Origin: Chloroflexi bacterium UBA6077
GTDB lineage: Bacteria > Chloroflexota > UBA6077
Reading direction: 5' to 3'
NCBI GenBank assembly: GCA_002436065.1
Contig: DIXP01000103.1
Coordinates: 1 to 64,000 of the forward strand
DNA: 64,000 nt
The notes under the pieces were generated by a model. It worked only from the letters and a program-made list of their open reading frames with translations, did no database searches and was not told the origin of the DNA. Positions 9,304 through 17,828 of the stretch are shown here, piece by piece. The translations under genes were made by a program, and so were the position numbers. Each line of letters begins with the position of its first letter. The first letter of the stretch is position 1.

Positions 9304-11682
9304 ATGAAACGGGACATCGTGGAGGTGGACTGGCTGCTGATGCCCGAAGACGCTCGGGCCGTGGAGAAACGGCTTTGCGCCCACCCTGGCATCCATCGGG
9401 CGGACGTCAGCCCTGTGAGCGGGTTGGGGGTGGTGGTCTACGACGAGACGCGCGTCACCATCGGGGACATCCAGCGGGTGGTGGCCGAGTGCGGCTTCCA
9501 TTGCCGGGGCGTGATCGGGCCTCGTTACCTGATTAAGGAGGAGGAAGGCCCGACTCAGCCGCCGAGGCCGGTGGCGGGTGGGTCAGGCCAGGACGGGCAT
9601 CAGGGTCACGCCGGTGGGCATGCGGACCACGACCGGCATGCTCGTCATGAGGCCCCAGTCCCAGAAACCCCTCAGGCCGGCCCTCCCTCGGGCCACGAGC
9701 AGCATGGGGGGATGAGCGGAAACCTCGAGTCCATGGCAGTCGACATGCTCCGCCGCACCCTGGTCTCCATCCCCCTCACCCTCCTCATCATTCCCTACTC
9801 CATGCTGTTCCGGGAACTCACCGGCATCCTCCTGCCGACCCCCTTCGGCCTCTCACCGGACGTGGTCATGTTCATCCTCGCTACCCCGGTCGTGCTGTGG
9901 GGTGGATGGATGTTCTACGTCGACGCCCTCTACGCCGTGCGGAACCGCACCCTCAACCTGTCGGTGCTGGTCACCCTCTCGGTGCTCTCCGCCTACATCT
10001 TCAGCGTGGGTGCCACCTTCTTCTTCACCGCCGAGACCTTCTACGAGGCGGCCACCGTGCTGATGGTGTTCATTCTGGGTGGCCACTGGCTGGACCTGCG
10101 TGCCCGCAGCACCGCCTCCAACGCCATTCGCGCCCTCCTGGAACTCTCTCCGCCGAAGGCCACGGTCCTCAGGGACGGCCGGCCGGTGGAGGTCCCGACG
10201 GCCGAGGTGCAGGTGGACGACAGCCTCCTCGTGCGCCCGGGGGAGAAGGTCCCGGTGGACGGGGTGGTGCTGGAGGGGGAGTCGTCAGTGAACGAATCCA
10301 TGGTCACGGGCGAGAGCCTGCCGGTGGGCAAGGGCCCCGGGGACGAGGTGATCGGGGGGACGATCAACCAGACCGGGGCTTTCCGCTTCCGGGCCACCAA
10401 GGTGGGGACCGATACCGCCCTGGCCCAGATCGTCCAGCTGGTGGCCGCAGCCCAGGCATCCAGGCCCCCGGCACAGCTGTTGGCCGACCGCGCTGCCCAG
10501 TGGCTGACTCTGGCCGCCATTGTGCTGGCCCCCCTCACCTTCTTCACCTGGTACCTTCTGGGGGCACCGGTGGTGTTCGCGTTCACCCTGGCGGTCACCG
10601 TGCTGGTGATCGCCTGCCCGGATGCCCTGGGGCTGGCTACGCCCATGGCGGTTCAGGTGGGCACCTCCATGTCGGCCGAGCGGGGCATCCTCTTTAAGAG
10701 CGCAACCGCCCTGGAGGACGCCTCACGGCTGCAGGCCGTGATCATGGACAAGACGGGCACCCTCACCAAGGGGGAGATGGAGGTGGTGGAGGTGGTGCCG
10801 GCGGATGGGGTTGGCGAGGGGGAGTTGGTGGCGATGGCGGCGGCGGTGGAGCGAGGCTCGGAGCACCCCATCGCCAAGGCGGTCCTGAGGCGAGCCGAGG
10901 GGATGAAGTTGCCGGAGGTTGGCGGCTTCGAGGCGATCCCAGGGTACGGGGCGCGGGCACAGGTGGATGGGCGGTCAGCCCTGGTGGGCAACCTCAGGCT
11001 GATGGAGACCAGGCAGGTGTCCATGGATGGGATGCGGCAGCGAGCCGAGGAGTTGTCGGCCGAGGGTAGAACGGTGGTCTTCGTGGCGAGGGATGGCCGG
11101 ATGGCGGGTTTGATCGCCGTGGCCGATGCGGTGAGGCCGACCTCCCGGGAGGCGGTGCGGCGTCTCAGGGAACGGGGCGTCGAGGTGGTGATGCTCACCG
11201 GGGACAACTGGGCGACGGCCAGGCGGATCGCCGCGGACCTGGGGATAGAGAAGATCTTCGCCGAGGTGCTTCCGGCCCAGAAGGTGGACAAGGTGAAGGA
11301 GGTGCAGGCCGAGGGGAAGCTGGTGGCGATGGTGGGGGACGGGATCAACGACGCCCCGGCCCTGGCCCAGGCGAACGTGGGGATTGCGATCGGAGCGGGG
11401 ACCGACGTGGCGCTCGAATCGGCCGACGTAGTGCTGATGCGAAGCGATCCCCTCGATGTGGCGAGGGCGATCACCATCAGCGCGGCGACGCGGCGGAAGA
11501 TGGTCCAGAACCTCTGGTACGCGGCGGGCTACAACATTATCGCCTTCCCCATCGCCGCTGGGGTATTCTACCCCCTGATCGGGCTGCTGCTGCGGCCGGA
11601 GATCGCGGCCTTCACCATGGCGGGCAGCTCCGTCCTGGTTACCATCAACGCGCTGGCGCTCCAGCGCACTGCGACCGACTGA
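9304..11682 (+). CDS. P1B-type heavy-metal (probably copper) ATPase with CPD motif
   Basis: 792 residues. N-terminal ferredoxin-like domain (1-70) resembles an HMA domain but lacks CxxC; a linker of about residues 92-140 contains at least eight His; then the P1B core with TGES near 335, metal motif C438-P439-D440 in IACPDALGLATP, DKTGTLT at D482, SEHPIAKA and GDGINDAPAL. Cu ATPases normally have CPC or CPH, so CPD is unusual. The ATG at 9304 has GGAGGG nine nt upstream; a GTG at 9244 is the alternative. Neighbour to the copper oxidase, so copper efflux is likely. A GTTAA-TCAT-TTAAC palindrome (9112-9125) lies upstream. Confidence 0.85.
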   Translation: MKRDIVEVDWLLMPEDARAVEKRLCAHPGIHRADVSPVSGLGVVVYDETRVTIGDIQRVVAECGFHCRGVIGPRYLIKEEEGPTQPPRPVAGGSGQDGHQGHAGGHADHDRHARHEAPVPETPQAGPPSGHEQHGGMSGNLESMAVDMLRRTLVSIPLTLLIIPYSMLFRELTGILLPTPFGLSPDVVMFILATPVVLWGGWMFYVDALYAVRNRTLNLSVLVTLSVLSAYIFSVGATFFFTAETFYEAATVLMVFILGGHWLDLRARSTASNAIRALLELSPPKATVLRDGRPVEVPTAEVQVDDSLLVRPGEKVPVDGVVLEGESSVNESMVTGESLPVGKGPGDEVIGGTINQTGAFRFRATKVGTDTALAQIVQLVAAAQASRPPAQLLADRAAQWLTLAAIVLAPLTFFTWYLLGAPVVFAFTLAVTVLVIACPDALGLATPMAVQVGTSMSAERGILFKSATALEDASRLQAVIMDKTGTLTKGEMEVVEVVPADGVGEGELVAMAAAVERGSEHPIAKAVLRRAEGMKLPEVGGFEAIPGYGARAQVDGRSALVGNLRLMETRQVSMDGMRQRAEELSAEGRTVVFVARDGRMAGLIAVADAVRPTSREAVRRLRERGVEVVMLTGDNWATARRIAADLGIEKIFAEVLPAQKVDKVKEVQAEGKLVAMVGDGINDAPALAQANVGIAIGAGTDVALESADVVLMRSDPLDVARAITISAATRRKMVQNLWYAAGYNIIAFPIAAGVFYPLIGLLLRPEIAAFTMAGSSVLVTINALALQRTATD

Positions 11683-11786
11683 CCGCGAGCCGCGCGGGAA
11701 TCCCCCTATGTGAGTAGCGGCGCCTCAGCGACGGTGGGTGGCACAGCCGTTGCTGGGGGAAGGGTATCGTCGGCGGGAGTGGCGGA

Positions 11787-12887
11787 TTGGACCGAATACG
11801 CAGTCGGTGGCGCGGGGCTACTGCGGAGATGGCGGAGTACGCTGTCATCCTCGGCCTTGTGCTCTTGCTCGTAGCCATATTTCTCCTGCACACACTGGTG
11901 CTCTATCCCCTGGTCCACGTGGCGGCGCTCTATACCCTCCCCGCGCTGCTCGCGGCCTGGCTGCTACGACCTCCTGCCGCGATTGGGATCACAATCCTCG
12001 CCCTGGTGCTGCACAGCCTGGACTCCTACATGGACGAGACCGCCATCTACAATTGGGCCTCCGAAGCGGCCGTCATTGCCCTGGTCTCCGGCATCGGCAT
12101 TTGGGGCGCGGAGCAGGCGAGGAGACAGGCTCGCCTGGCTCGGGAGAACGCCCGGCTGTACGAGCAGCAGGAGGAGTTGATTGGCGAGCTCAACGAGGAA
12201 CGGCGCGCCCGGGAGCAGTCGCTCGGGATGGTGACCCACGAGATCGCGGGGGTGGTGACGGTGCTCTCCGGCTACACTCAGCTGTTCGAACGGCCCGAGG
12301 GGCGGCGACCGGAGATGCTGGAGCGAATGGTAACGGTGGTCCCGGCCCAGATGCAGCGGCTGAAGCGGCTGGTAAGGGATCTCCAGGACATCTCACGGCT
12401 GGAGCGGGGGCGGTTCGACATCAACCCGACCAGATGCGACCTGGTGGTTCTGGCCAGGCAGGTGGTGGGTGAGCTACAGACGGGCGCCGATGACCACCAC
12501 CTTGTGCTGGATGCCGACCTGGACAGTCTGCCCGGCGAGTGGGATTGCGATCGCCTGGCGCAGGTGCTGAGCAACCTGGTTAGAAACGCCATCAACTACT
12601 CACCCGATGGGGGCGATGTGCGGGTGGCCGTGGACAGGCAGGACGGCAGGGCGCGTGTATCGGTATCCGACCAGGGGGTCGGGATAGCCCCCGAGGACAT
12701 CCCCAGGCTGTTCAGGCTGTACTCTCGACTGGAGCGCACCCAGGAGGTGAAGGGCACTGGCCTGGGGCTCTACATCTCCAAGGCGATTGTTGAGGCCCAT
12801 GGCGGCAACATCGGTGTGCAGAGCGAACCGGGCAAGGGTAGCACCTTCTCCTTCACGCTCCCGCTGAGCGACCGGAAACCCGCGTAG
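11787..12887 (+). CDS. Membrane sensor histidine kinase without adjacent regulator
   Basis: 366 residues: three or four transmembrane segments in the first 110 residues with almost no extracytoplasmic loop, a coiled-coil linker, HisKA box with H151 (MVTHEIAGVVTVLSGYTQ), and ATPase motifs NLVRNAINYSPDGG, DQGVGI and GTGLGLYI. TTG start at 11787 follows a GGGAG site; an ATG at 11829 is possible. It follows the ATPase by about 100 nt and has no response regulator beside it. Its last codons and stop lie inside a 45-bp block repeated at 13963-14007. Confidence 0.85.
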   Translation: MDRIRSRWRGATAEMAEYAVILGLVLLLVAIFLLHTLVLYPLVHVAALYTLPALLAAWLLRPPAAIGITILALVLHSLDSYMDETAIYNWASEAAVIALVSGIGIWGAEQARRQARLARENARLYEQQEELIGELNEERRAREQSLGMVTHEIAGVVTVLSGYTQLFERPEGRRPEMLERMVTVVPAQMQRLKRLVRDLQDISRLERGRFDINPTRCDLVVLARQVVGELQTGADDHHLVLDADLDSLPGEWDCDRLAQVLSNLVRNAINYSPDGGDVRVAVDRQDGRARVSVSDQGVGIAPEDIPRLFRLYSRLERTQEVKGTGLGLYISKAIVEAHGGNIGVQSEPGKGSTFSFTLPLSDRKPA

Positions 12888-12925
12888 CTTCCGCATAGAT
12901 CCCTTCGCAGCTTATTCATAACCCG
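12881..12925. repeat. Imperfect direct repeat, copy 1 (flanks selenoprotein cassette)
   Basis: About 80% identical by eye to 13963-14007. This copy contains the end of the histidine kinase gene; the other is the promoter block of the Met-rich secreted protein. The selenoprotein gene lies between them. Confidence 0.55.
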
Positions 12926-13782
12926 CGTCTCCCCATCATCAACGCGGTGGCCAACCCCAGGACTCCGCCCAGCGCCAGCCTTCCCCGCAACGGCAACGGT
13001 TCTGCGCGAAGGGCCAGAGGGGCCAGGAGTGGCCTTGCCAGGTACCCAAGGTAGCTGAGGGAAGCCCAGCCAAGGGTGGCGCGGTTGTATTCCGCCACCG
13101 CGCGGTTGCCGCCGCGCCTCAACCCTCGCCAACCATAGACGAGGGAGGCGGCGAGGTGGGGCACCCGGTCGACGCCAGCGGCTACCGGCCACCCTGTCCC
13201 GCCCAACGCCAGCAACTCGTCCATTGCCTGCCTCAGCTTGGGTGCCGAGGTCCACATGCCGTAGAACGCAACCCGCCCCTCGACGTCAATCAGGTAGGCG
13301 GGATCGGCCATGCCTCCGTAGGCTGCATGGACAGTCCCCTCCAGGTCGTCGACCAGCACGGTCCACGGGATCTCCTCCAACCTCTGGTACTCCCTGGCGG
13401 ATTCCCTCTTCTGATCGTAGCTTCGGTAGGGGCCGCGGAGTTCTCCGGGATGGGCTTGCCGGATGAGTACATCCACGAACTGGACGAGTGTGCCGTACTG
13501 CTGATGCAACCGCCTCAACGGCGGAACTCCGCCGATGGCGAGGGGTCAAGTAAGACTGGTGAAATGCAGAAGCACCGGACGGCCCCGCAAGTGACTCAGC
13601 CGGATCCTGTTTCCTTCCGTCGACTCCAACTCGAAGTCCGGCGACTCACGACCGGGGAGCACTCCTTCCTTTCTCATGCTTCGCGCTAGGTCGCTGAGGA
13701 AGTGCCTGCTCTCGTAGTACTCGTAGTTGTACTCGAGAAGGTGCTCGGTCTGAATGCCCCTCGTCTGTCCTGCAATTCCCAC
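12916..13782 (-). CDS. Iodothyronine-deiodinase-like thioredoxin-fold protein, probable selenoprotein (in-frame TGA = Sec79)
   Basis: 288 residues counting selenocysteine. The frame reads RPVLLHFTSLT, then TGA at 13548-13546, then PLAIGGVPPLRRLHQQYG in the same frame. Vertebrate deiodinases have FGSCTUP at this site, and further matches follow: an AHPGE segment where deiodinases have EEAH, then VLVDDLEG and a DPAYLIDVEGRVAFYG strand. So the TGA falls exactly on the catalytic Sec position. A hairpin just after it looks like a bacterial SECIS. I place the start at GTG 13782, six nt after GGGAGG; upstream ATGs exist. A 90-residue C-terminal extension ends in a hydrophobic helix. Role: probably thiol redox; substrate unknown. 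No sel genes are in the window. Confidence 0.8.
13519..13548 (-). promoter_or_regulatory. Candidate bacterial SECIS element
   Basis: On the minus strand TGA is followed by 11 nt, then a perfect 6-bp GC stem (CGGCGG/CCGCCG, 13534-13529 with 13524-13519) closed by the loop AGTT (AGUU in the RNA). The UGA-to-loop distance is 17 nt and the loop carries G near its 5' side with GU, within the known limits for bacterial SECIS elements read by SelB. It lies in the coding sequence, as bacterial SECIS elements do. Confidence 0.7.
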
Positions 13783-13962
13783 GCTTCGCCTCCCTGTTGT
13801 CGATGAGGGCATACCAACTCCAGCCATATTGTGGATACGGGAATCAGGCCGCACGGAACATGCCATAACTCGGGCAGTTCGAGACCTTTATCTTCTCACC
13901 CCGCGCTGAGATTGTGCTGAACCGAGGCTGAGACTTGGTTGAGTCCTTCCCAACGGACAATC

Positions 13963-14016
13963 CGCATAGCTTCCGCACAGACCCTTCACGGCTTCTTCAC
14001 ATTCCGCTGCTACGAT
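13963..14016 (+). promoter_or_regulatory. Promoter with TTCAC direct repeats upstream of Met-rich protein
   Basis: Two TTCAC half-sites at 13985 and 13996 are 11 bp apart and end ten bp before a TACGAT -10-like box (14011-14016), the arrangement used by OmpR-type activators that replace the -35 element. The block 13963-14007 is repeated imperfectly at 12881-12925. The two-component pair at 14797-16963 is the obvious candidate regulator. Confidence 0.5.
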
Positions 14017-14079
14017 CCTAACCATGAGAAACGGTGAGGCGCGGGTCTCACGAAGGAGTCGGTTGAGGAGGAGCACACG

Positions 14080-14580
14080 ATGAAAAGGTTGGCAATAGCC
14101 CTGGCGGTTGTGGCGGTCCTAGCAGTTGGATCGGTCGCGGTGGTGTTCGCCCAAACGGCAGGTCAGCCGGGCGGTTGGGGTTGCCCTGGATGGGGTGGAG
14201 ATGGTACTGGGAATGTTGATCCGGCCAACAACCCTGTTCTGGGACGGCTAGCCGACAAGCTGGGGATGACCCCCAAGGATCTGGCAGCCGAGCTGGAGGG
14301 CGGCAAGAGCGTTGCTGAGGTGGCCAGTGCGAGGAAGGTGGATCTGCAAACACTGGTGGACCTCCTGAACGCTCCTCGGGTTGAGATGATGAAGATCGGT
14401 GTCCAGTACGGCTACCACACCCAGGAGCAGGCCGACGCCATGCAGAAGTACATGGCCGAGCAGACCAGGTACCAGCTCGAGCAGAAGGGCTTCTCCGGCT
14501 GGGGCTACGGGATGATGGGTGGTGGCATGATGAGGTCTGGTATGGGGAACTTCGGTGGCATGATGCGGGGTTGGCAATAG
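14080..14580 (+). CDS. Secreted helical protein with Met/Gly-rich tail (DUF2680-like)
   Basis: 166 residues. A signal peptide (MKRLAIALAVVAVLAVGSV...) ends near FAQ; then a helical part LADKLGMTPKDLAAELEGGK resembling the repeats of DUF2680-type envelope proteins, and a tail GYGMMGGGMMRSGMGNFGG rich in Met and Gly. Met clusters of this kind bind Cu(I)/Ag(I) in other proteins. GGAGGAG precedes the ATG. Lies just before a two-component system whose sensor domain is also Met-rich, so the two probably belong to one periplasmic copper response. Confidence 0.65.
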   Translation: MKRLAIALAVVAVLAVGSVAVVFAQTAGQPGGWGCPGWGGDGTGNVDPANNPVLGRLADKLGMTPKDLAAELEGGKSVAEVASARKVDLQTLVDLLNAPRVEMMKIGVQYGYHTQEQADAMQKYMAEQTRYQLEQKGFSGWGYGMMGGGMMRSGMGNFGGMMRGWQ

Positions 14581-14626
14581 TCCTCGTGCACGGGAGCAGC
14601 CAGGCGACTCTCGAGATGATGCTGGT

Positions 14627-14662
14627 CCGGAGGTGGAGCAAGGTGCCTTGCTCCACCTCCGG
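14627..14662 (+). terminator. Strong hairpin after the Met-rich protein gene
   Basis: Arms 14627-14643 and 14646-14662 are a perfect 17-bp inverted repeat with almost no loop. No T-run follows, so it may be a terminator or an mRNA-stabilising hairpin. Confidence 0.6.
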
Positions 14663-14796
14663 GCTATCGGAGATGAGGGAAGCTACCCTGCGGAGTAGGC
14701 ATTGGAGATACCGCAGGAGATGCGTGCCTGGTCTGATACAATTCCATTGGGCCGTGCAAGGGCCGCCACGGGGACAGTGCTGTGTCGATGTAGGGA

Positions 14797-15501
14797 GTGG
14801 CTCTGGTGACGAGAGACAGGATACTGGTAGTCGAAGACGAAGCGAAGATCGCCGAGGTGCTTCGCCTGTACCTAGAGAAGAACGGGTACGAGCTGTCCGT
14901 GGCTGCCGACGGCCATCAAGCGCTGGAGTCAGTCCGAAGACAGAAACCAGACCTGGTGCTGCTCGATCTTAACCTTCCCGGGATGGATGGGTTAGAGGTG
15001 TGCCGCCGCCTTCGCCAGGAATCGTCGATTCCCATCATCATGGTCACGGCGCGGAACGAGGAAACGGACAAGCTGATAGGGCTGGAGTTGGGCGCGGACG
15101 ACTACGTGACCAAGCCCTTCAGCCCTCGAGAGGTCGTGGCTAGAGTCCGAGCGGTGTTGAGGCGAGTAACCTCCGCGGAAACTCAGCCGAGCCTCCTGCG
15201 CGTTGGAGAGCTGGCCCTCGACCCCCAGCGCCACGAGGCCCAACTTGCCGGTCGCCTCCTGGATCTCACCCCGACGGAGTTCCGCCTCCTGCAAGCCTTG
15301 ATGGGCAATCCTGGCCGGGTGTTTAGCCGCCTGCAACTGCTGGAGCAGCTTCAGGGCGAGGCGTTCGAGGGCTACGAGCGTACCGTGGATGCCCACGTCA
15401 AAAACCTGCGCCAGAAGATCGAGTCTAACCCCCAGAAACCAGCCAGACTGCTGACGGTGTACGGCGTGGGCTACAAGTTCGCGGAGCGAACCGATGCGTA
15501 G
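14797..15501 (+). CDS. OmpR-family response regulator
   Basis: 234 residues: receiver domain with acidic pocket E13-D14 and phospho-acceptor D57 (LVLLDLNLPGMDG), switch Thr in VTAR, conserved Lys in VTKPF, then a winged-helix DNA-binding domain (LDLTPTEFRLLQALM ... VDAHVKNLRQKI). GTG start at 14797 after AGGGA. Its 3' end overlaps the kinase gene by 8 nt. Likely activates the Met-rich protein upstream through the TTCAC repeats (inference). Confidence 0.9.
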   Translation: MALVTRDRILVVEDEAKIAEVLRLYLEKNGYELSVAADGHQALESVRRQKPDLVLLDLNLPGMDGLEVCRRLRQESSIPIIMVTARNEETDKLIGLELGADDYVTKPFSPREVVARVRAVLRRVTSAETQPSLLRVGELALDPQRHEAQLAGRLLDLTPTEFRLLQALMGNPGRVFSRLQLLEQLQGEAFEGYERTVDAHVKNLRQKIESNPQKPARLLTVYGVGYKFAERTDA

Positions 15502-16963
15502 CATTACGGCCAAGCTGGTACTGGGCTTCGCGATCGTAGCCGTGGTTGGCGTCCTCATCGTGGCCTTCCTCATGAGCCGGTACACTACCGGCGAGTTTGG
15601 GAGCTACGTCGCACGGGGGATCAACGCCCGCGATCAGAGGGCGGCTGACTACCTGGCGGAGCGGTACGGAGCGGCGGGATGGCAGGGCGTGAGGGCGAGT
15701 CTGCCCGCCCTCTCCCACTGGACGGGAATGCGCCTGGTGGTGGTCGATTCCTCTGGTGTGGCAGTGGCGGACTCAGAGGGGTGGCTTGCCCTAGGGGAGC
15801 CGGCGAGCTCATTGCCGGGGAGCACGGTTCCCATCCTGGTGGACGGCAAGCCTGCCGCCAACCTCTACGTGACCCCACCCAGTCCGGCTTCGGCGGGCTC
15901 GGCAGCCCCTTCCGGCATGATGGACCACATGATGGCTGCTGGCACCGTGCGCTCCATGATGGAGATGATGCTGCCCGCTACAAATGGGGGGTCGGAAGTC
16001 CAATTCCTCGACGTCCTCGGGCAGGCCACCTGGACCGCGGGCGGGGTAGCACTGGTCGTTGCGCTGCTGGTGGGGCTAGGCCTCAGCTATCGGATCACCT
16101 CTCCCGTGCGGCGCCTAACCGCGGCCGCGGGGCGAGTCTCGGCGGGGGACTTCGCTCAGCGGGTGCCGGTCGACTCGGGGGACGAGTTGGCCTCCCTGGG
16201 CAACGCCTTCAACTCCATGGCGGAGAACCTGGCCAGGAATGAACGGCAGCGGAAGCAGCTGCTGAGCGATGTTGCCCACGAACTGAACACACCCATTACC
16301 GTTCTCCAGGGGAACCTGGAGGCGATGATCGATGGGCTGGTGGAACCGACCGCCGAGCGGTTGTCCTCGCTCCAGGAGGAGGCGCTCCTGCTTGGCAGGC
16401 TCGTCTCCGACCTGCGCGACCTGTCGCTGGCCGAGTCGGGGTATCTTCATCTGCGGATCGAGCCTGTGGATGTGGGGGAGCTTGTGAAGAGCGTGCTCTC
16501 CGGTGTCCAGGCCAAGGCTGATGGCCGCGGTATCGAGCTTTCCATGGAGGTCGAGCCCTCGCTGCCCCTGCCCCTCGTGCAGGCCGACAGGGATCGGGTG
16601 GGCCAGGTGCTGCGCAACCTGCTTACCAACGCACTCCGCTACACCTCACCTGGAGGCGCCGTCAGGGTGACGGCCATGGCGAAGAGCGGAAGCGGCGCGC
16701 GAGGCGATGGTGCGGTCTTGGTGAGTGTGGAGGATACCGGAGTGGGTATATCGCTGGAGGACCTACCCTATCTGTTCGATCGTTTCTTCCGAGTGGACAG
16801 GTCCAGGAACCGTGCAAGCGGCGGCACCGGGCTGGGGCTCTCGGTGGTGAAGCAGCTGGTCGAGGCCCACGGCGGCACTGTTTGGGCTGAGAGCGAAGTG
16901 GGCAAAGGTTCGGTCTTTCACTTCACCCTGCCGGTGGTTCCGACGCAGTCAGGGAAGGGTTAG
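15494..16963 (+). CDS. Sensor histidine kinase with Met-rich extracytoplasmic domain
   Basis: 489 residues: TM1 at about 8-28, an extracytoplasmic domain of about 150 residues, TM2 near 178-198, HAMP, HisKA with H262 (LLSDVAHELNTPITVLQGN), and ATPase motifs NLLTNALRYTSPGG, DTGVGI, GTGLGLSV. The sensor domain has a run near residue 142 (SGMMDHMMAAGTVRSMMEMM) with eight Met and one His, a likely soft-metal site. Overlaps the regulator gene, so translation is coupled. Copper or silver sensing is inferred from the Met cluster and neighbours. Confidence 0.88.
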   Translation: MRSITAKLVLGFAIVAVVGVLIVAFLMSRYTTGEFGSYVARGINARDQRAADYLAERYGAAGWQGVRASLPALSHWTGMRLVVVDSSGVAVADSEGWLALGEPASSLPGSTVPILVDGKPAANLYVTPPSPASAGSAAPSGMMDHMMAAGTVRSMMEMMLPATNGGSEVQFLDVLGQATWTAGGVALVVALLVGLGLSYRITSPVRRLTAAAGRVSAGDFAQRVPVDSGDELASLGNAFNSMAENLARNERQRKQLLSDVAHELNTPITVLQGNLEAMIDGLVEPTAERLSSLQEEALLLGRLVSDLRDLSLAESGYLHLRIEPVDVGELVKSVLSGVQAKADGRGIELSMEVEPSLPLPLVQADRDRVGQVLRNLLTNALRYTSPGGAVRVTAMAKSGSGARGDGAVLVSVEDTGVGISLEDLPYLFDRFFRVDRSRNRASGGTGLGLSVVKQLVEAHGGTVWAESEVGKGSVFHFTLPVVPTQSGKG

Positions 16964-16972
16964 ATCGCAGGG

Positions 16973-17023
16973 GACAGGCTGGCGAGCCGCCCGCCGGGAG
17001 CGCGGGCGGCTCGCCAGCCTGTC
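16973..17023 (+). terminator. Long perfect hairpin between the two two-component operons
   Basis: 22-bp perfect inverted repeat (16973-16994 and 17002-17023) with a 7-nt loop, directly after the kinase stop. No clear T-run; probably still the transcription end of the first operon. Confidence 0.65.
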
Positions 17024-17115
17024 AGGATCGGTCGGTCTGGTACAATTTATTGTGAACTGAAGCTGGCATCCGCCGTTTCGCGGCGTGTGCCGAGAGTCTA
17101 CTGAACGCCAACAGC

Positions 17116-17826
17116 GTGGTTGAGATTATGAAGACGCGCATTCTCGTGATCGACGACGACCCCGCCATCACCGGGGTATTGAAGCGGGGTCTCTCCTACG
17201 AGGGCTTCCTGGTGGATGTGGCTGCCACCGGCAAGGAGGGCCTGGATAAGGCCAGGGAGCTGCCTCCCAGCCTGGTCATCCTGGACGTGATGATGCCCGG
17301 CATCGATGGCCTGGAGGTGTGCCGTCGTCTCAGATCGGCTGATCCCAACCTGCCCATCCTCATGCTCACAGCGAGGGACGCCGTCAGCGACCAGGTGCAG
17401 GGGTTGGAGACGGGCGCGGACGATTACATGGTGAAGCCCTTCACCTTCGAGCTGCTGCTGGCAAGGGTCCGGGCGCTGCTACGGCGTGTCGAGCCGACGG
17501 GGGCCAAGAAGCTGCGCTTCGCCGACCTGGTGCTGGACACGGGCACCCACGCGGCCAACAGGGGGCAGCGGGAGATCGAGCTCACCACGACCGAGTACCA
17601 ACTGCTGCTCGAGTTGCTTCGCCATCCCCGCCAGGTGCTCTCCAAGGAGCAGTTGGTGGACAGGGTCTGGGGCTACGACTTCGAAGGCAACTACAACATC
17701 CTCGAGGTCTACGTTCGCTACCTCAGGAGCAAGCTGGAGGCTGCCGGCGAGGCCAGGTTGATCCATACCGTCCGTGGGGCTGGCTACCTGCTCAGGGAAC
17801 CACGCGAGGGCGGAGATAGGGAGTAA
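17116..17826 (+). CDS. OmpR-family response regulator
   Basis: 236 residues: acidic pocket DDD near residue 13, phospho-acceptor D57 (LVILDVMMPGIDG), LTAR, VKPF, and winged helix (IELTTTEYQLLLELL ... VYVRYLRSKL). Starts at GTG 17116 or ATG 17128; neither has a strong ribosome-binding site. Two nt separate its stop from the start of the kinase gene. It is a second, distinct system; its likely targets are genes with 11-bp-phased TTAAG repeats in this window (inference). Confidence 0.9.
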   Translation: MVEIMKTRILVIDDDPAITGVLKRGLSYEGFLVDVAATGKEGLDKARELPPSLVILDVMMPGIDGLEVCRRLRSADPNLPILMLTARDAVSDQVQGLETGADDYMVKPFTFELLLARVRALLRRVEPTGAKKLRFADLVLDTGTHAANRGQREIELTTTEYQLLLELLRHPRQVLSKEQLVDRVWGYDFEGNYNILEVYVRYLRSKLEAAGEARLIHTVRGAGYLLREPREGGDRE

Positions 17827-17828
17827 CC

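Noticed and set aside
13546..13548. TGA as an ordinary nonsense mutation or frameshift
   Set aside because: Both sides stay in the same frame, the codon sits at the known Sec site of the family, and a SECIS-like hairpin follows; an error cannot be excluded without reads or sel genes.
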